Source of the DNA: Flavivirga sp. 57AJ16
GTDB lineage: Bacteria > Bacteroidota > Bacteroidia > Flavobacteriales > Flavobacteriaceae
Assembly (NCBI RefSeq): GCF_028736925.1
Contig: NZ_JAQZAT010000006.1
Coordinates: 186,001-250,000 of the forward strand
Length of the DNA: 64,000 nt
Reading direction: 5' to 3'
In this document: positions 15,781 through 24,497 of the stretch, piece by piece
Layout: each line of letters starts with the position of its first letter
Position numbering within the stretch: the first letter of the stretch is position 1
The notes under the pieces: model-generated
Databases searched by the model: none
Told to the model about the DNA's origin: nothing
The model's input: the letters and a program-made list of their open reading frames with translations, nothing else
Position numbers and translations under genes: made by a program

Positions 15781-16231
15781 AACAAAGACATATGTATTAT
15801 TGGCTTTGGTTCTGGGTATTTGGGGCATCATAGGCTATAGAATCGTGTCTACGATAAACCCTGTAGCGCCAGATGTGGTTCAACAAGGTTTTGAAGTGGC
15901 TTTTAACCCAAAAGCACAAATAGAGGTCGATACCTTTTCCATTCAACCCGTCAATAGAGATCCTTTTTTGGGTACCCTGTTGGTAAAAAAGAAACCAAAA
16001 AGAACGTTTAAGAAGCCAACACAACCAAAAGTAGTTTGGTTACCGGTTTTATATCATGGTAGTATTTCAAAACAAGATACCAAGACCAAAGTGTTTATAG
16101 TGTCCATTAATGGTCAGCAAAACCTCATGAAAATAGGGCAGACCATTCATGGCGTTAAATTAATAAAAGGAAATAGTAATAGCGTAACGCTAACTTATAA
16201 GGAAGCAAGAAAAACCATTCAAAAAACATGA
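15770..16231 (+). CDS. GspC/PulC-like inner-membrane protein of a type II secretion-like system
   Basis: 153 residues from a GTG start inside the end of the fibre gene. One N-terminal membrane helix (residues 7-27) is followed by a proline-rich periplasmic linker, a basic stretch (KKKPKRTFKKPTQPK) and a small C-terminal domain (HGSISKQDTKTKVFIVSING with LMKIGQTIHGVKLIK) that resembles the homology region of GspC/PilP proteins. In type II secretion this protein links the inner-membrane platform to the outer-membrane secretin. The order of genes that follows supports the assignment. The start of the next gene overlaps it by 4 bases. Confidence 0.6.
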   Translation: MKNKTKTYVLLALVLGIWGIIGYRIVSTINPVAPDVVQQGFEVAFNPKAQIEVDTFSIQPVNRDPFLGTLLVKKKPKRTFKKPTQPKVVWLPVLYHGSISKQDTKTKVFIVSINGQQNLMKIGQTIHGVKLIKGNSNSVTLTYKEARKTIQKT

Positions 16232-17496
16232 TGTTTTTAAAATTAAAAGCAGGCGCCTTACAGCTTACCATGTTCGTCGTGGTGGTCATCGCCTTATTGC
16301 TGGCCGCTTTTATCCTTTTAATACATACCCATAAAACCTTTAAAACTCAAACCGATTTCGTTATAGAAACAGTTAACAATGCCGATAAAGGCATACACCA
16401 TGCTTTGAATAATGATTTTCGGTTAAACGATACCATTTCAGTTAGCCTAAATGATCAAGACTATAAAACATTAAAAGTACATCAGGATTATTGGGGTCTC
16501 TTTAAAAAAGTAACGGCCGTTTCCAAGATAAAAACCAAGGTCTTTAAAAAAATAGCCCTAACAGGGACCGCACAGCCAGAAATTAATAGAACAGCCTTAT
16601 ACCTACAGGATAATAACAGGCCTTTGGTAGTCGTAGGCCATACCAAAATAGAAGGCGTCGTTTATTTGCCAAAACAAGGGGTGCGGACCGGTAATATATC
16701 TGGACACTCCTATTATGGAGAACACCTTATCTATGGAACAGAAAGAACAAGCTCCCAATTACCTAAGCTTCCTCTAGAGACCCACGAACAAATTAAGTCC
16801 ATAGCGCATATTTATAAAGGTGTCGATTCAGAATATTTTTTAGATTTAAATAAAAGCAGAACCTATCAGAATTCATTTTACAGCCCCTTACAAGTTATCT
16901 ATGACCCATCGATTATTAATCTTTCAGAGATATCATTGACAGGGCACATCTTGGTGCAATCTGAAACCAAAATAGTAGTAGATGCATCATCGAAATTAAG
17001 GGACGTGGTCTTGATGGCCCCTAAAATAGAACTTACAAATTATGTAGAAGGTACCTTTCAGGCCTTTGCGACCAAAGAGATCATTGTTGGAAACAACTGT
17101 AAATTAAATTATCCCAGCGCGCTAGTTTTAAAAGAAGAAAATAGCACAACAGAGGTCGTAGGCAACATAAAAGAAACCCCATTTATTAAAATACAAAAAG
17201 GAACCAAAATAAAAGGAGCTATTACTTACTTGGGAAGCACTAAAAATTATAAATCACAAGTCTTTATAGATGAAGGTGCAAGCATCACAGGAGAAGTGTA
17301 TTGCAATAAAAACCTAGAGCTTTTAGGAAATGTATATGGCAGTGTGTACACGGCGGGCTTTGTAGCCAATCAATCGGGGTCGGTATACCAAAACCATATC
17401 TATAATGGTACGATAGAAGTGGATAAGTTGCCCCAGGAATATATAGGGCTCCCATTCAAGAACACCAAAAAAGGGATTGCGAAATGGTTGTACTAA
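16228..17496 (+). CDS. Large pseudopilin-like protein (GspK/PilX-type N-terminus) with strand-rich body
   Basis: 422 residues. The first 35 contain a basic start, AGALQLTMFVVVVIALLLAA and more hydrophobic sequence, the form of GspK/PilX-type minor pilins. The rest is strand-rich with repeated turns (GHTKIEGVVYLPKQG, VEGTFQAFATKEIIVG, IKGAITYLGSTKNYK, ITGEVYCNKNLELLGNVYGS) reminiscent of a bactofilin or other right-handed beta solenoid. I do not recognise a named family. In minor-pilin complexes the K/X subunit caps the tip, so a tip adaptor contacting the secreted substrate is a reasonable inference. Confidence 0.55.
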   Translation: MMFLKLKAGALQLTMFVVVVIALLLAAFILLIHTHKTFKTQTDFVIETVNNADKGIHHALNNDFRLNDTISVSLNDQDYKTLKVHQDYWGLFKKVTAVSKIKTKVFKKIALTGTAQPEINRTALYLQDNNRPLVVVGHTKIEGVVYLPKQGVRTGNISGHSYYGEHLIYGTERTSSQLPKLPLETHEQIKSIAHIYKGVDSEYFLDLNKSRTYQNSFYSPLQVIYDPSIINLSEISLTGHILVQSETKIVVDASSKLRDVVLMAPKIELTNYVEGTFQAFATKEIIVGNNCKLNYPSALVLKEENSTTEVVGNIKETPFIKIQKGTKIKGAITYLGSTKNYKSQVFIDEGASITGEVYCNKNLELLGNVYGSVYTAGFVANQSGSVYQNHIYNGTIEVDKLPQEYIGLPFKNTKKGIAKWLY

Positions 17497-17816
17497 AAAA
17501 AATAAAAGCATCCACTTTAATGGAAACCTTAGTTGCCACAGTGCTCTTGGTTGTTGTATTTATGATAGCTAGCATGATACTGAACAATTTGTTTTCAAAC
17601 AGCATTAAAAATAATACCAGAAATATCAATGCCCATTTAAATGAACTACAATACCTATATGAAAACAATAAACTGACCTTGCCCTACTATGATAATTATA
17701 AGGCCTGGGAGGTCACCATAGAATCACAGCATTCTAAAGGACAAGAGATTATACAGTTTGAAGCCATACATACAAAAACCGATAAAACCATTAATAAAGC
17801 CATTATTGAACACTAA
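17484..17816 (+). CDS. Minor pseudopilin (GspI/PilV-like)
   Basis: 110 residues overlapping the previous gene by 13 bases. The N-terminus is a short basic leader (MVVLKKIKA), then STLMETLVATVLLVVVFMIA, with Glu at position +5 after the likely cleavage site. That is the hallmark of class III signal peptides processed by prepilin peptidase. The small remaining domain (about 75 residues) fits a minor pseudopilin. It would be inserted in the inner membrane and assembled by the GspF platform encoded two genes downstream. The I/V label comes from size and order, not from distinctive residues. Confidence 0.65.
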   Translation: MVVLKKIKASTLMETLVATVLLVVVFMIASMILNNLFSNSIKNNTRNINAHLNELQYLYENNKLTLPYYDNYKAWEVTIESQHSKGQEIIQFEAIHTKTDKTINKAIIEH

Positions 17817-18270
17817 ACATAAAATAGAGGCCTTTACATTAAGCGAAATGATTATCGTTATCATTATAACCAGTATCGTTGTGGGCATGGCATTTTCTGT
17901 ACTGTCTTTAGTACAAAGGCATATGGGCAGTATTCAGAGCAATTTTAATAAAAGCACAGAGCTCGATAAGCTAGAACAGGCACTATGGATTGATTTCAAT
18001 AGATATGCAAAAATCAGTTATAATGGGATGGAAGACAAACTGATATTTACTTCAGAAATAGACACCATAAACTATAAGTTTACCAAAGCGTATATAGTAA
18101 AAGGTTTGGACACTTTTAAGCTCCCATTACAGCATAAAACGATCTTTTTTGACGGCCAGGAAAAGCAAAGCGGATTCATGGATGCCATAAAGTTAGAGAC
18201 CACCAAAGCCCTGCAAAGCCAGCAGCTCTTTATATATAAACAAAACGACGCGACCCAATACATGAATTAA
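17806..18270 (+). CDS. Minor pseudopilin (GspJ/PilW-like)
   Basis: 154 residues from TTG 17806, chosen because it leaves a short leader (MNTKHKIEA) before FTLSEMIIVIIITSIVVGMA. A longer frame opens at TTG 17758 but would give an unusual proline-rich extension inside the previous gene. The A-F junction and the Glu at +5 are the prepilin peptidase and methylation site. The body (ALWIDFNRYAKISYNG and FTSEIDTINYKF) resembles GspJ-type proteins. The stop codon shares a base with the start of the next gene (TAATG), so translation is coupled. Confidence 0.65.
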   Translation: MNTKHKIEAFTLSEMIIVIIITSIVVGMAFSVLSLVQRHMGSIQSNFNKSTELDKLEQALWIDFNRYAKISYNGMEDKLIFTSEIDTINYKFTKAYIVKGLDTFKLPLQHKTIFFDGQEKQSGFMDAIKLETTKALQSQQLFIYKQNDATQYMN

Positions 18271-19403
18271 TGGCATTTCAGTTAGATAACATATCCAAGA
18301 AAGCTTCAGAAAAAGAAGAACCGACAGAGAATCTTTCTTTTCTAAAAAAGGAAATCACACTCTTTAAGAACACTTTTTCAAATAAAATAAAAGAAGACTT
18401 TTATACCGAGATGGGCGTTTTGTTAAAAGCGGGCGTTTCGTTAAAAGATGGACTGGAACTCATTCAAAACTCACAAAAGAAGCGCCAGAATAAGGATACC
18501 GTAAATAAGATTTTAAAGGATATAGTATCGGGTAAAACCCTATCGGATGCCCTAAGAGAAGACAAACAATTTACCAGCTATGAATACTACTCTATAAAAA
18601 TAGGAGAAGAAACAGGGACCTTGGCGCAGGTAAGCGAGCAACTGGGAAGTTTCTTTGCCAGAAAGAACGAACAGCGAAGAAACCTGATAAGCGCCTTGAC
18701 TTACCCTATTATTATATTGACTACCGCTGTTCTGGTAGTCGTATTTATGCTGCAGTATGTAGTCCCCATGTTTCAGGATATATTTGAACAGCAAGGTGTA
18801 GACCTGCCGGGGATCACAAAATTTATTATTAAGGTTTCAGGCTTTTTAAGTAGCTATGGTTGGATCATTCTTATTGCCTTTATAGGTGTTATAATTTCAC
18901 AATCTTATTTAAATAAAAAGAAACGGATAAAACAGATAAAAGATAAACTTATTTTAAAAACCCCTTTTATAGGGAATTTCGTTAAAACAGTCTATTTGTC
19001 GCAATTTACACAAGCCGTTTCATTGCTCACGGCCTCTAAAGTTCCAGTGGTCAACAGTATTCAGCTCGTAAAGCAGATGATCAACTTTTATCCGCTACAG
19101 CATGCTCTGGAAATTGTTGAACAGCATATCCTAAAAGGAGAACCACTCAGTAAAAGTTTAGGCCATCATAAACTGTTCGATGATAAAATGATAGCACTCG
19201 TAAAAGTAGCAGAAGAAACGAATCAAACAGAATATATTTTTGATAGACTCAATATGCAATACAATACACAAGTACAACAACAATCCAAAATGTTATCGAC
19301 CATTATGGAGCCCTTTATTATTTTGATAGTAGGTGTTTTGGTGGGGGTTATTTTAGTTGCCATGTACTTGCCAATGTTTAAATTGAGCAGTGTTATGGGC
19401 TAA
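18270..19403 (+). CDS. gspF: GspF/PilC-type inner-membrane platform protein
   Basis: 377 residues. Two GspF domains (about 40-165 and 235-360) are each followed by membrane helices: ALTYPIIILTTAVLVVVFML, YGWIILIAFIGVIIS, and a final segment in IMEPFIILIVGVLVGVILVA. Family signatures include FYTEMGVLLKAGVSLKDGLE, GEETGTLAQVSEQL and the MEPFIIL box. It is the membrane platform on which the cytoplasmic ATPase GspE drives pseudopilin assembly. It ends the operon. No ATPase, secretin or major pseudopilin gene is in the window, so those parts must be elsewhere if the system works. Confidence 0.85.
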   Translation: MAFQLDNISKKASEKEEPTENLSFLKKEITLFKNTFSNKIKEDFYTEMGVLLKAGVSLKDGLELIQNSQKKRQNKDTVNKILKDIVSGKTLSDALREDKQFTSYEYYSIKIGEETGTLAQVSEQLGSFFARKNEQRRNLISALTYPIIILTTAVLVVVFMLQYVVPMFQDIFEQQGVDLPGITKFIIKVSGFLSSYGWIILIAFIGVIISQSYLNKKKRIKQIKDKLILKTPFIGNFVKTVYLSQFTQAVSLLTASKVPVVNSIQLVKQMINFYPLQHALEIVEQHILKGEPLSKSLGHHKLFDDKMIALVKVAEETNQTEYIFDRLNMQYNTQVQQQSKMLSTIMEPFIILIVGVLVGVILVAMYLPMFKLSSVMG

Positions 19404-19761
19404 TAAGGTAATCGATGTTGTTTTATTAAGCATAAAGTATTTAGTAGAAGCAAAAGAAAAACATGGCAAATAGGCTTAAAGATGTTGTTGAATAAGCCTA
19501 TCAGAATTGTAACTTTAATACGTCAGATAATTCTTATATAAGCAACTGAAAATTAAGTACTTAATATTTGATATATTTTTACCACTAAATTATATATCTT
19601 TACTCCGTAAAATAAAAAAGGGGGATTGTTTTGTGTAAACAGATGCTTTTTTAACAAAAAAGTAATTGGTCATTACCATCTAATGATAAGCCAAAACATG
19701 CATTTCAACGATGATTTATGTCGTTTCGTGGATATTTTTGTATGAATAATAACATGTTTTT
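19404..19761. other. Gene-free stretch after the secretion operon
   Basis: No coding frame is supported. It is very AT-rich. A TATTTTTG at about 19733-19740 could be a second -7 element, followed by a possible 13-codon leader (ATG 19742). No clear terminator for the operon was found. Confidence 0.35.
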
Positions 19762-19791
19762 TTTGCGACCTCGCTTTTTTTAATACATTTG
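19762..19791 (+). promoter_or_regulatory. Bacteroidota-type promoter of the PID-CTERM-like gene
   Basis: TTTG at 19762 and TACATTTG at 19784-19791, spaced by 18 bases, match TTTG-N(17-23)-TAnnTTTG. The ATG at 19799 falls where transcription is expected to start, so the message may be leaderless. Confidence 0.65.
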
Positions 19792-19798
19792 TGACCCC

Positions 19799-19993
19799 AT
19801 GACAGTACAAAATAAAAGAATACTAGCCTCGGTCTTATTTTTATTAATAAGCTTTGTGTCTTTTGCCCAAGATCCGCCACCGCCACCGGGACCGCCACCA
19901 GGTCTTCCTATTGATGGAGGGGTGCTAATGGGAATCGTTTTTGCTTTATTTTATGGCGTAAGAAAGTTATTGATCAAGAATAGGGATCATTAA
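19799..19993 (+). CDS. Small PID-CTERM-type sorted protein
   Basis: 64 residues: a signal peptide (about 1-23, ending SFAQ), a proline-rich linker (DPPPPPGPPPG), then the LPIDGG motif, a hydrophobic helix (VLMGIVFALFYGV) and a short basic end (RKLLIKNRDH). This tripartite ending of a PID motif, a helix and basic residues is the PID-CTERM sorting signal of small Bacteroidota proteins. It is a relative of other C-terminal sorting tags whose tail is anchored in the membrane and may be cut by a dedicated enzyme. Almost nothing remains outside the two signals. The stop codon ends one base before the riboflavin synthase gene, which reads towards it. Confidence 0.7.
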   Translation: MTVQNKRILASVLFLLISFVSFAQDPPPPPGPPPGLPIDGGVLMGIVFALFYGVRKLLIKNRDH

Positions 19994-20587
19994 CTATTGT
20001 TTATTCAACGCTATCAGTCTAGCCACATACTTTCCTAAAACATCAAACTCTAAGTTTACGGTAGTACCTATCTTAAAAGTATTAAAATTGGTATGGTGGT
20101 ATGTATAAGGTATAATAGCAACACTAAAGCTGTCTTTTTTCGAATTTACAACCGTTAAACTGGTGCCGTTAATTGTTATAGAGCCTTTTTCTATAGTAAT
20201 ATTGTTAAGGGAAGCATCGTAAGCAAAGGTAAATACCCAACTGCCATTTGCTTCTTCTATCTTGGTGCAAGTAGCTGTCTGGTCTACATGGCCTTGCACA
20301 ATATGTCCGTCAAGTCTATCCCCTAGTTTCATGGCGCGCTCTAAATTCACCTTATCATTGATCTTTAAGGTATTAAGGCTTGTTTTGTCCAATGTTTCTT
20401 TTATAGCCGTCACGGTATATTCATCATCATTAATATTTACGACCGTTAAACATACACCATTGTGGGCAACACTCTGATCGATTTTTAATTCTGCCGTTAT
20501 ATTGCTTTTAATGGATATGTGGAGATTATCCAGATCTTCTTTTAAGTTAGAAACAATACCTATATCTTCAATAATTCCTGTAAACAT
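19994..20587 (-). CDS. ribE: Riboflavin synthase alpha subunit
   Basis: 197 residues. It catalyses the dismutation of two 6,7-dimethyl-8-ribityllumazine molecules to riboflavin plus the pyrimidinedione, the last step of riboflavin synthesis. The sequence opens MFTGIIEDIGIV, the family start, and has two lumazine-binding barrel repeats, the first with NGVCLTVV and the second with NGTSLTVV, separated by GHIVQGHVDQTA. The C-terminal helix (LEFDVLGKYVARLI) supports trimer formation. The length is normal. No FMN riboswitch is visible upstream and no other rib gene is nearby. Confidence 0.95.
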   Translation of the reverse strand: MFTGIIEDIGIVSNLKEDLDNLHISIKSNITAELKIDQSVAHNGVCLTVVNINDDEYTVTAIKETLDKTSLNTLKINDKVNLERAMKLGDRLDGHIVQGHVDQTATCTKIEEANGSWVFTFAYDASLNNITIEKGSITINGTSLTVVNSKKDSFSVAIIPYTYHHTNFNTFKIGTTVNLEFDVLGKYVARLIALNKQ

Positions 20588-20688
20588 ATTATTCTCTTTT
20601 TATTTGGTTAAATTTGCCGTACCAAACGATATTCAAAATAAGCATTATTATTTTGAATTATTTTTTGTTCATATAAAATCTAGCATGG

Positions 20689-20805
20689 CCTAAGTTCAAT
20701 ATCCTTAAGTTAAGGATGAATTGTCAGTCTGAGCGCAGTCGAAGACATTGTAAAAACCTTGTTTTAGCTGCATTCCGACTGCGCTCAATGTACCTGAACC
20801 ATATT
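20689..20805. repeat. Long inverted-repeat element, copy 1 (GAGCGCAGTCGAAG type)
   Basis: GTCAGTCTGAGCGCAGTCGA near 20723 is mirrored by CCGACTGCGCTCAATG near 20774. Outer parts (TTCAATATCCTTAAGTTAAG on the left and a GAACC end on the right) partly match the element at 60881-61030. It is non-coding. Confidence 0.6.
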
Positions 20806-20937
20806 GTTCCCTTAATTTTGGGACACTGGGATTAGTTACGATTATATTTTATACGAACAAAAAGAAACAAATACAATAGGTTATTGATATGCTAATTTGG
20901 TATAGCATCAAAATTACGAACAAAAGTTGTTATTTTA

Positions 20938-21984
20938 ATGGTACAAACAGAAAATATAATAGTAGGGATATCGATAGGGGATTTAAACGGTATTGGTAGT
21001 GAAATAATTTTGAAAACATTTGAAGACGCAAGAATCCTGGATTTTTGTACACCAGTCATTTTTGCTTCCGCAAAAACCATGACTTTTTTTAAGACCCATT
21101 TTAAATCTGGTATTAATTTTCATAACATTAATAACATAGATCAATTGGCAATTGGAAAAGTTAATGTGTTTAATTGCTGGAACGCTCCTGTTAAAATTGA
21201 ATTTGGAAAAGCCGATGTCAAAATAGGTGAGTATGCTATAAAGTCTTTAGAAGCAGCAACAAAAGCATTAAAGAACAATGACGTCCATGTTTTGGTCACA
21301 GCACCAATAAATAAGCATAATATTCAATCGGAAAATTTCAAATTCCCTGGCCATACCGATTATTTAGCAAAACAGCTAGAAGGAGAAAGCTTAATGTTTA
21401 TGGTAACCGATTCATTAAGAGTTGGATTATTAACAGATCATGTGCCCGTAAAAGATATTGTTGGGCATATTTCAGAAGATTTAATCGTAAGAAAAATAAA
21501 TATGGTTTACGATTCCCTGAAACGGGATTTTAAAATTGGCAAGCCCAAAATTGCTGTTTTAGGGATTAATCCACATACAGGTGATAATGGCGTTATTGGT
21601 CATGAAGATGATGCTATTTTAAGGCCTACCCTTAAAAAAATCAAAGAGGAAGGAAAATTAGTGTATGGCCCTTATGCTGCAGACAGCTTTTTTGGGTCTA
21701 ATAATTATAAAAATTTCGATGCTATCATTGCCACATATCACGATCAGGGCTTAATTCCTTTTAAAACATTATCTTTTGGTCAAGGGGTTAATTATACGGC
21801 AGGTCTAAATAAGGTAAGAACCTCGCCAGATCATGGTACCGCTTACGAAATAGCAGGAGAAGGAAAGGCGGATTCAAGTTCATTCAAGGAAGCTGTTTTT
21901 ACAGCCATACAGATCTATAAGAATAGATTTGATTATGAAGAACTTACCATAAATCCGTTAAAAAAAGCAAACAAAAAGGTATAA
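20938..21984 (+). CDS. pdxA: 4-hydroxythreonine-4-phosphate dehydrogenase
   Basis: 348 residues. The enzyme oxidises and decarboxylates 4-phospho-L-threonine-type substrates on the DXP-dependent route to pyridoxal phosphate. Family motifs seen are the opening GISIGDLNGIGSEI, FPGHTDYLA (His139), the metal-ligand histidine motifs LLTDHVPV, GINPHTGDNG and TYHDQG (His268), and the late RTSPDHGTAYEIAGEGKAD. The protein is slightly longer than average and complete. It begins at ATG 20938 without a clear ribosome binding site, as usual in this phylum. It stands alone between ribE and yceD; the co-location with vitamin genes is probably coincidental. Confidence 0.95.
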   Translation: MVQTENIIVGISIGDLNGIGSEIILKTFEDARILDFCTPVIFASAKTMTFFKTHFKSGINFHNINNIDQLAIGKVNVFNCWNAPVKIEFGKADVKIGEYAIKSLEAATKALKNNDVHVLVTAPINKHNIQSENFKFPGHTDYLAKQLEGESLMFMVTDSLRVGLLTDHVPVKDIVGHISEDLIVRKINMVYDSLKRDFKIGKPKIAVLGINPHTGDNGVIGHEDDAILRPTLKKIKEEGKLVYGPYAADSFFGSNNYKNFDAIIATYHDQGLIPFKTLSFGQGVNYTAGLNKVRTSPDHGTAYEIAGEGKADSSSFKEAVFTAIQIYKNRFDYEELTINPLKKANKKV

Positions 21985-22008
21985 ACAAAAAAATGTTTAT
22001 AAGTAATG

Positions 22009-22036
22009 TTGCATAACATAAAAATTCATATATTTG
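22009..22036 (+). promoter_or_regulatory. Promoter of the yceD-rpmF operon
   Basis: A TTG at 22009 and TATATTTG at 22029-22036, with 17 bases between, fit the Bacteroidota sigma-A pattern. The ATG of yceD is 22 bases further on. Confidence 0.6.
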
Positions 22037-22058
22037 CAGGCTCAAAATAGATGAGAAA

Positions 22059-22595
22059 ATGAAGCCATTGAAAGAGTTTACAATTCCATTTGTAGGGTTA
22101 AAAATAGCGAAACATCTTTTTGAGTACAAGATTGAACAAGCGTTCTTTGAATATTTTGAGTATGAAGAATTTAATGATGTAAACATCGATGTAAATGTTG
22201 AGCTTGAAAAGAAAACAACATTACTTGAACTGCATTTTAAAGTTTCGGGATGGGTTAATCTTAATTGCGATCTAACAAACGAACCATATAATCAAACCAT
22301 AGAAAATGAGTTTGATTTAGTGGTGAAATTTGGAGATGTGTATAACGATGAACATATTGATATTCTTATAATTCCTCACGGAACTTATGAGATTAATATA
22401 CAACAGTATATTTACGAATTGATTGTGCTGGCCGTACCAACTAAAAGAGTACATCCAGGCGTTGAAGATGGCACTTTAAATTCGGACATACTTAAAAAGC
22501 TAGAAGAATTGAGCCCAAAGCTTAAAGAAGATAAAGAAAAAGAGGATATAGATCCTCGTTGGAATACATTAAAGAAACTATTAACGGATAAATAA
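22059..22595 (+). CDS. yceD: YceD/DUF177 family protein
   Basis: 178 residues. DUF177 proteins are conserved partners of ribosomal protein L32 and are implicated in 23S rRNA accumulation. They carry a central cysteine and a strand-rich core. Here WVNLNCDLTNEPYNQTIEN contains the Cys and the typical P-x-x-Q-x-I segment, and the end is acidic and helical (KLEELSPKLKEDKEKE). Position directly before rpmF is the family's most conserved trait. The protein is probably cytoplasmic and coexpressed with the ribosomal protein from the promoter at 22009. Confidence 0.85.
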   Translation: MKPLKEFTIPFVGLKIAKHLFEYKIEQAFFEYFEYEEFNDVNIDVNVELEKKTTLLELHFKVSGWVNLNCDLTNEPYNQTIENEFDLVVKFGDVYNDEHIDILIIPHGTYEINIQQYIYELIVLAVPTKRVHPGVEDGTLNSDILKKLEELSPKLKEDKEKEDIDPRWNTLKKLLTDK

Positions 22596-22604
22596 AATAT
22601 AAAA

Positions 22605-22805
22605 ATGGCACATCCTAAAAGAAAAATCTCAAAAACAAGAAGAGATAAGAGAAGAACTCATTATAAGGCAACTGCGCCACAGATTGCTACATGTCCAACC
22701 ACTGGAGAAGCTCATTTATATCACAGAGCTCATTGGCATGAAGGGAAATTATATTACAGAGGTCAGGTTTTAATTGACAACTCTGAGGTAGAAAACGTAG
22801 CATAA
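22605..22805 (+). CDS. rpmF: 50S ribosomal protein L32 (bL32)
   Basis: 66 residues opening [20 protein letters not shown], the usual basic start, then [14 protein letters not shown]. The zinc ribbon is reduced: only one Cys is kept (ATCPTTGE), as in many Bacteroidota L32 proteins. It starts 9 bases after yceD, and a strong terminator follows, so the pair forms a short operon. fabH comes next, the common order yceD-rpmF-fabH. Confidence 0.95.
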   Translation: MAHPKRKISKTRRDKRRTHYKATAPQIATCPTTGEAHLYHRAHWHEGKLYYRGQVLIDNSEVENVA

Positions 22806-22826
22806 ATAGTATGCACGCATATAATA

Positions 22827-22854
22827 AAACGCTCACATGTGGGCGTTTTTTTTT
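22827..22854 (+). terminator. Terminator after rpmF
   Basis: AAACGCTCACATGTGGGCGTT forms a compact stem and is followed by nine T. Confidence 0.85.
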
Positions 22855-22984
22855 ATGAAGTGTTTTTTCTAAGACAAAAACAATTTATTTGTGTGTTATT
22901 AAACTAAAATTTAGTAGTTTTCACCAAAATTTGAACTTTTTTGTCCAATTCTAATGATTTTTTGGCCGAATTAACTATAAAATT

Positions 22985-23986
22985 ATGAGTAAACTCTCAG
23001 CAGCAATTACGGCTGTAGGCGCATATGTGCCAGAATATGTATTGACCAACCAAATTCTTGAAACTATGGTCGATACAAATGATGAATGGATTACCTCTCG
23101 TACGGGAATTAAAGAACGTAGGATTCTTAAAGACGAGGGAAAAGGAACTTCTTACTTAGCCATTAAAGCTGCCCAAGACCTTATTAATAAAAGAGGTATT
23201 GATCCCAAAGATATAGAACTTGTTATTGTCGCGACAGCAACTCCAGATGTGAAAGCCGCTTCAACTGCAGCTTATACAGCATATAATATTGGAGCCGTGA
23301 ATGCCTTTTCGTTCGATATGGATGCGGCGTGCTCTAGTTTTTTGTTTGGGATGTCTGTAGCAGCGGGTTATATCCAATCAGGTAAGTATAAAAATGTATT
23401 ATTAATTGGGGCAGATAAAATGTCCTCCATTATTAATTATAAAGATAGAGCTACTTGTATCATTTTTGGTGATGGAGCAGGCGCTGTTTTATTTGAACCA
23501 AATGAAGAGAATTTAGGACTTCAAGATGAATATTTAAGAAGTGATGGTTCTGGTAGGGAGTTTTTACGAGCTACCTATGGAGGGTCTTCTTTTCCGCTAA
23601 CACCAGAAACTTTGGATCAAGGGGGACAATATGTCTTTCAAGAAGGAAGAACGGTGTTTAAAAATGCCGTGTTCAATATGGCAGATGCAACGCTTAAAGT
23701 GCTAGAACGAAACAACTTGACTAAAGATGATGTTTCTTGGTTGGCAGCGCATCAAGCAAATAAGCGCATTATTGATGCCACAGCACAACGTATGAATTTA
23801 GAAGAAGAAAAGGTCATGATGAATATTGAAAAATACGGCAATACGACATCTGCAACATTACCATTGCTTTTAAACGACTACGAATCGAAACTTAAAAAAG
23901 GAGATAATATAATATTTGCCGCTTTTGGAGGCGGATTTAATTGGGGAGCCATTTATTTAAAATGGGCATATAATACAATAAACTAA
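22985..23986 (+). CDS. fabH: 3-oxoacyl-ACP synthase III (KAS III)
   Basis: 333 residues. It condenses acetyl-CoA (or branched starter acyl-CoA) with malonyl-ACP, the first step of fatty-acid elongation. The catalytic triad is present: Cys116 in DMDAACSSFLFG, His256 in AAHQANKRI and Asn286 in YGNTTSATLP. The RTGIKERR segment that helps CoA binding and the C-terminal AAFGGGFNWGA loop are intact. It has its own start region 130 bases after the rpmF terminator and leads into accB and accC, giving a fatty-acid initiation operon. Confidence 0.95.
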   Translation: MSKLSAAITAVGAYVPEYVLTNQILETMVDTNDEWITSRTGIKERRILKDEGKGTSYLAIKAAQDLINKRGIDPKDIELVIVATATPDVKAASTAAYTAYNIGAVNAFSFDMDAACSSFLFGMSVAAGYIQSGKYKNVLLIGADKMSSIINYKDRATCIIFGDGAGAVLFEPNEENLGLQDEYLRSDGSGREFLRATYGGSSFPLTPETLDQGGQYVFQEGRTVFKNAVFNMADATLKVLERNNLTKDDVSWLAAHQANKRIIDATAQRMNLEEEKVMMNIEKYGNTTSATLPLLLNDYESKLKKGDNIIFAAFGGGFNWGAIYLKWAYNTIN

Positions 23987-24007
23987 CCATTAACTAATTG
24001 CAAAATT

Positions 24008-24490
24008 ATGGATATAAAAGAGATTCAAAACTTAATCAAGTTTGTTGCCAAATCTGGTGCAAGTGAGGTTAAATTAGAGATGGACGATATTAAAATTACT
24101 ATTAGAACAGGATCAGAATCAGACACAACTATCGTGCATCAGGTTCCTGCCGCTCATATACCTCAGGCTGCTTCAGTTCCTGTACAGCAGCCAGCTACAG
24201 TTGAAGCTACGGCTCAAAAAACCGAACCTACAGCAGAAGCCGACTCAAAATACATTACGATCAAGTCTCCAATCATTGGGACTTTTTATAGAAAACCATC
24301 ACCGGACAAACCTTTATTCGTAGAGGTAGGGCAAACCATTGCAGAAGGAGATGTACTTTGTATTATTGAAGCCATGAAACTTTTCAATGAAATTGAATCT
24401 GAAGTTTCAGGAAAAATAGTTAAAATATTAGTTGACGATTCTTCACCTGTAGAATTTGATCAACCACTATTTTTAGTAGACCCGTCATAA
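24008..24490 (+). CDS. accB: Biotin carboxyl carrier protein of acetyl-CoA carboxylase
   Basis: 160 residues. The N-terminal helix (MDIKEIQNLIKFVAKSGAS) and a strand motif are followed by an Ala/Pro/Gln-rich flexible linker (about 45-80) and the biotinyl domain. The biotinylated lysine is Lys124 in CIIEAMKLFNEIE (EAMKL rather than EAMKM, a frequent variant in Bacteroidota). The protein carries carboxybiotin between AccC and the carboxyltransferase. It lies 21 bases after fabH and 86 bases before accC. Confidence 0.95.
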   Translation: MDIKEIQNLIKFVAKSGASEVKLEMDDIKITIRTGSESDTTIVHQVPAAHIPQAASVPVQQPATVEATAQKTEPTAEADSKYITIKSPIIGTFYRKPSPDKPLFVEVGQTIAEGDVLCIIEAMKLFNEIESEVSGKIVKILVDDSSPVEFDQPLFLVDPS

Positions 24491-24497
24491 CCTATTA

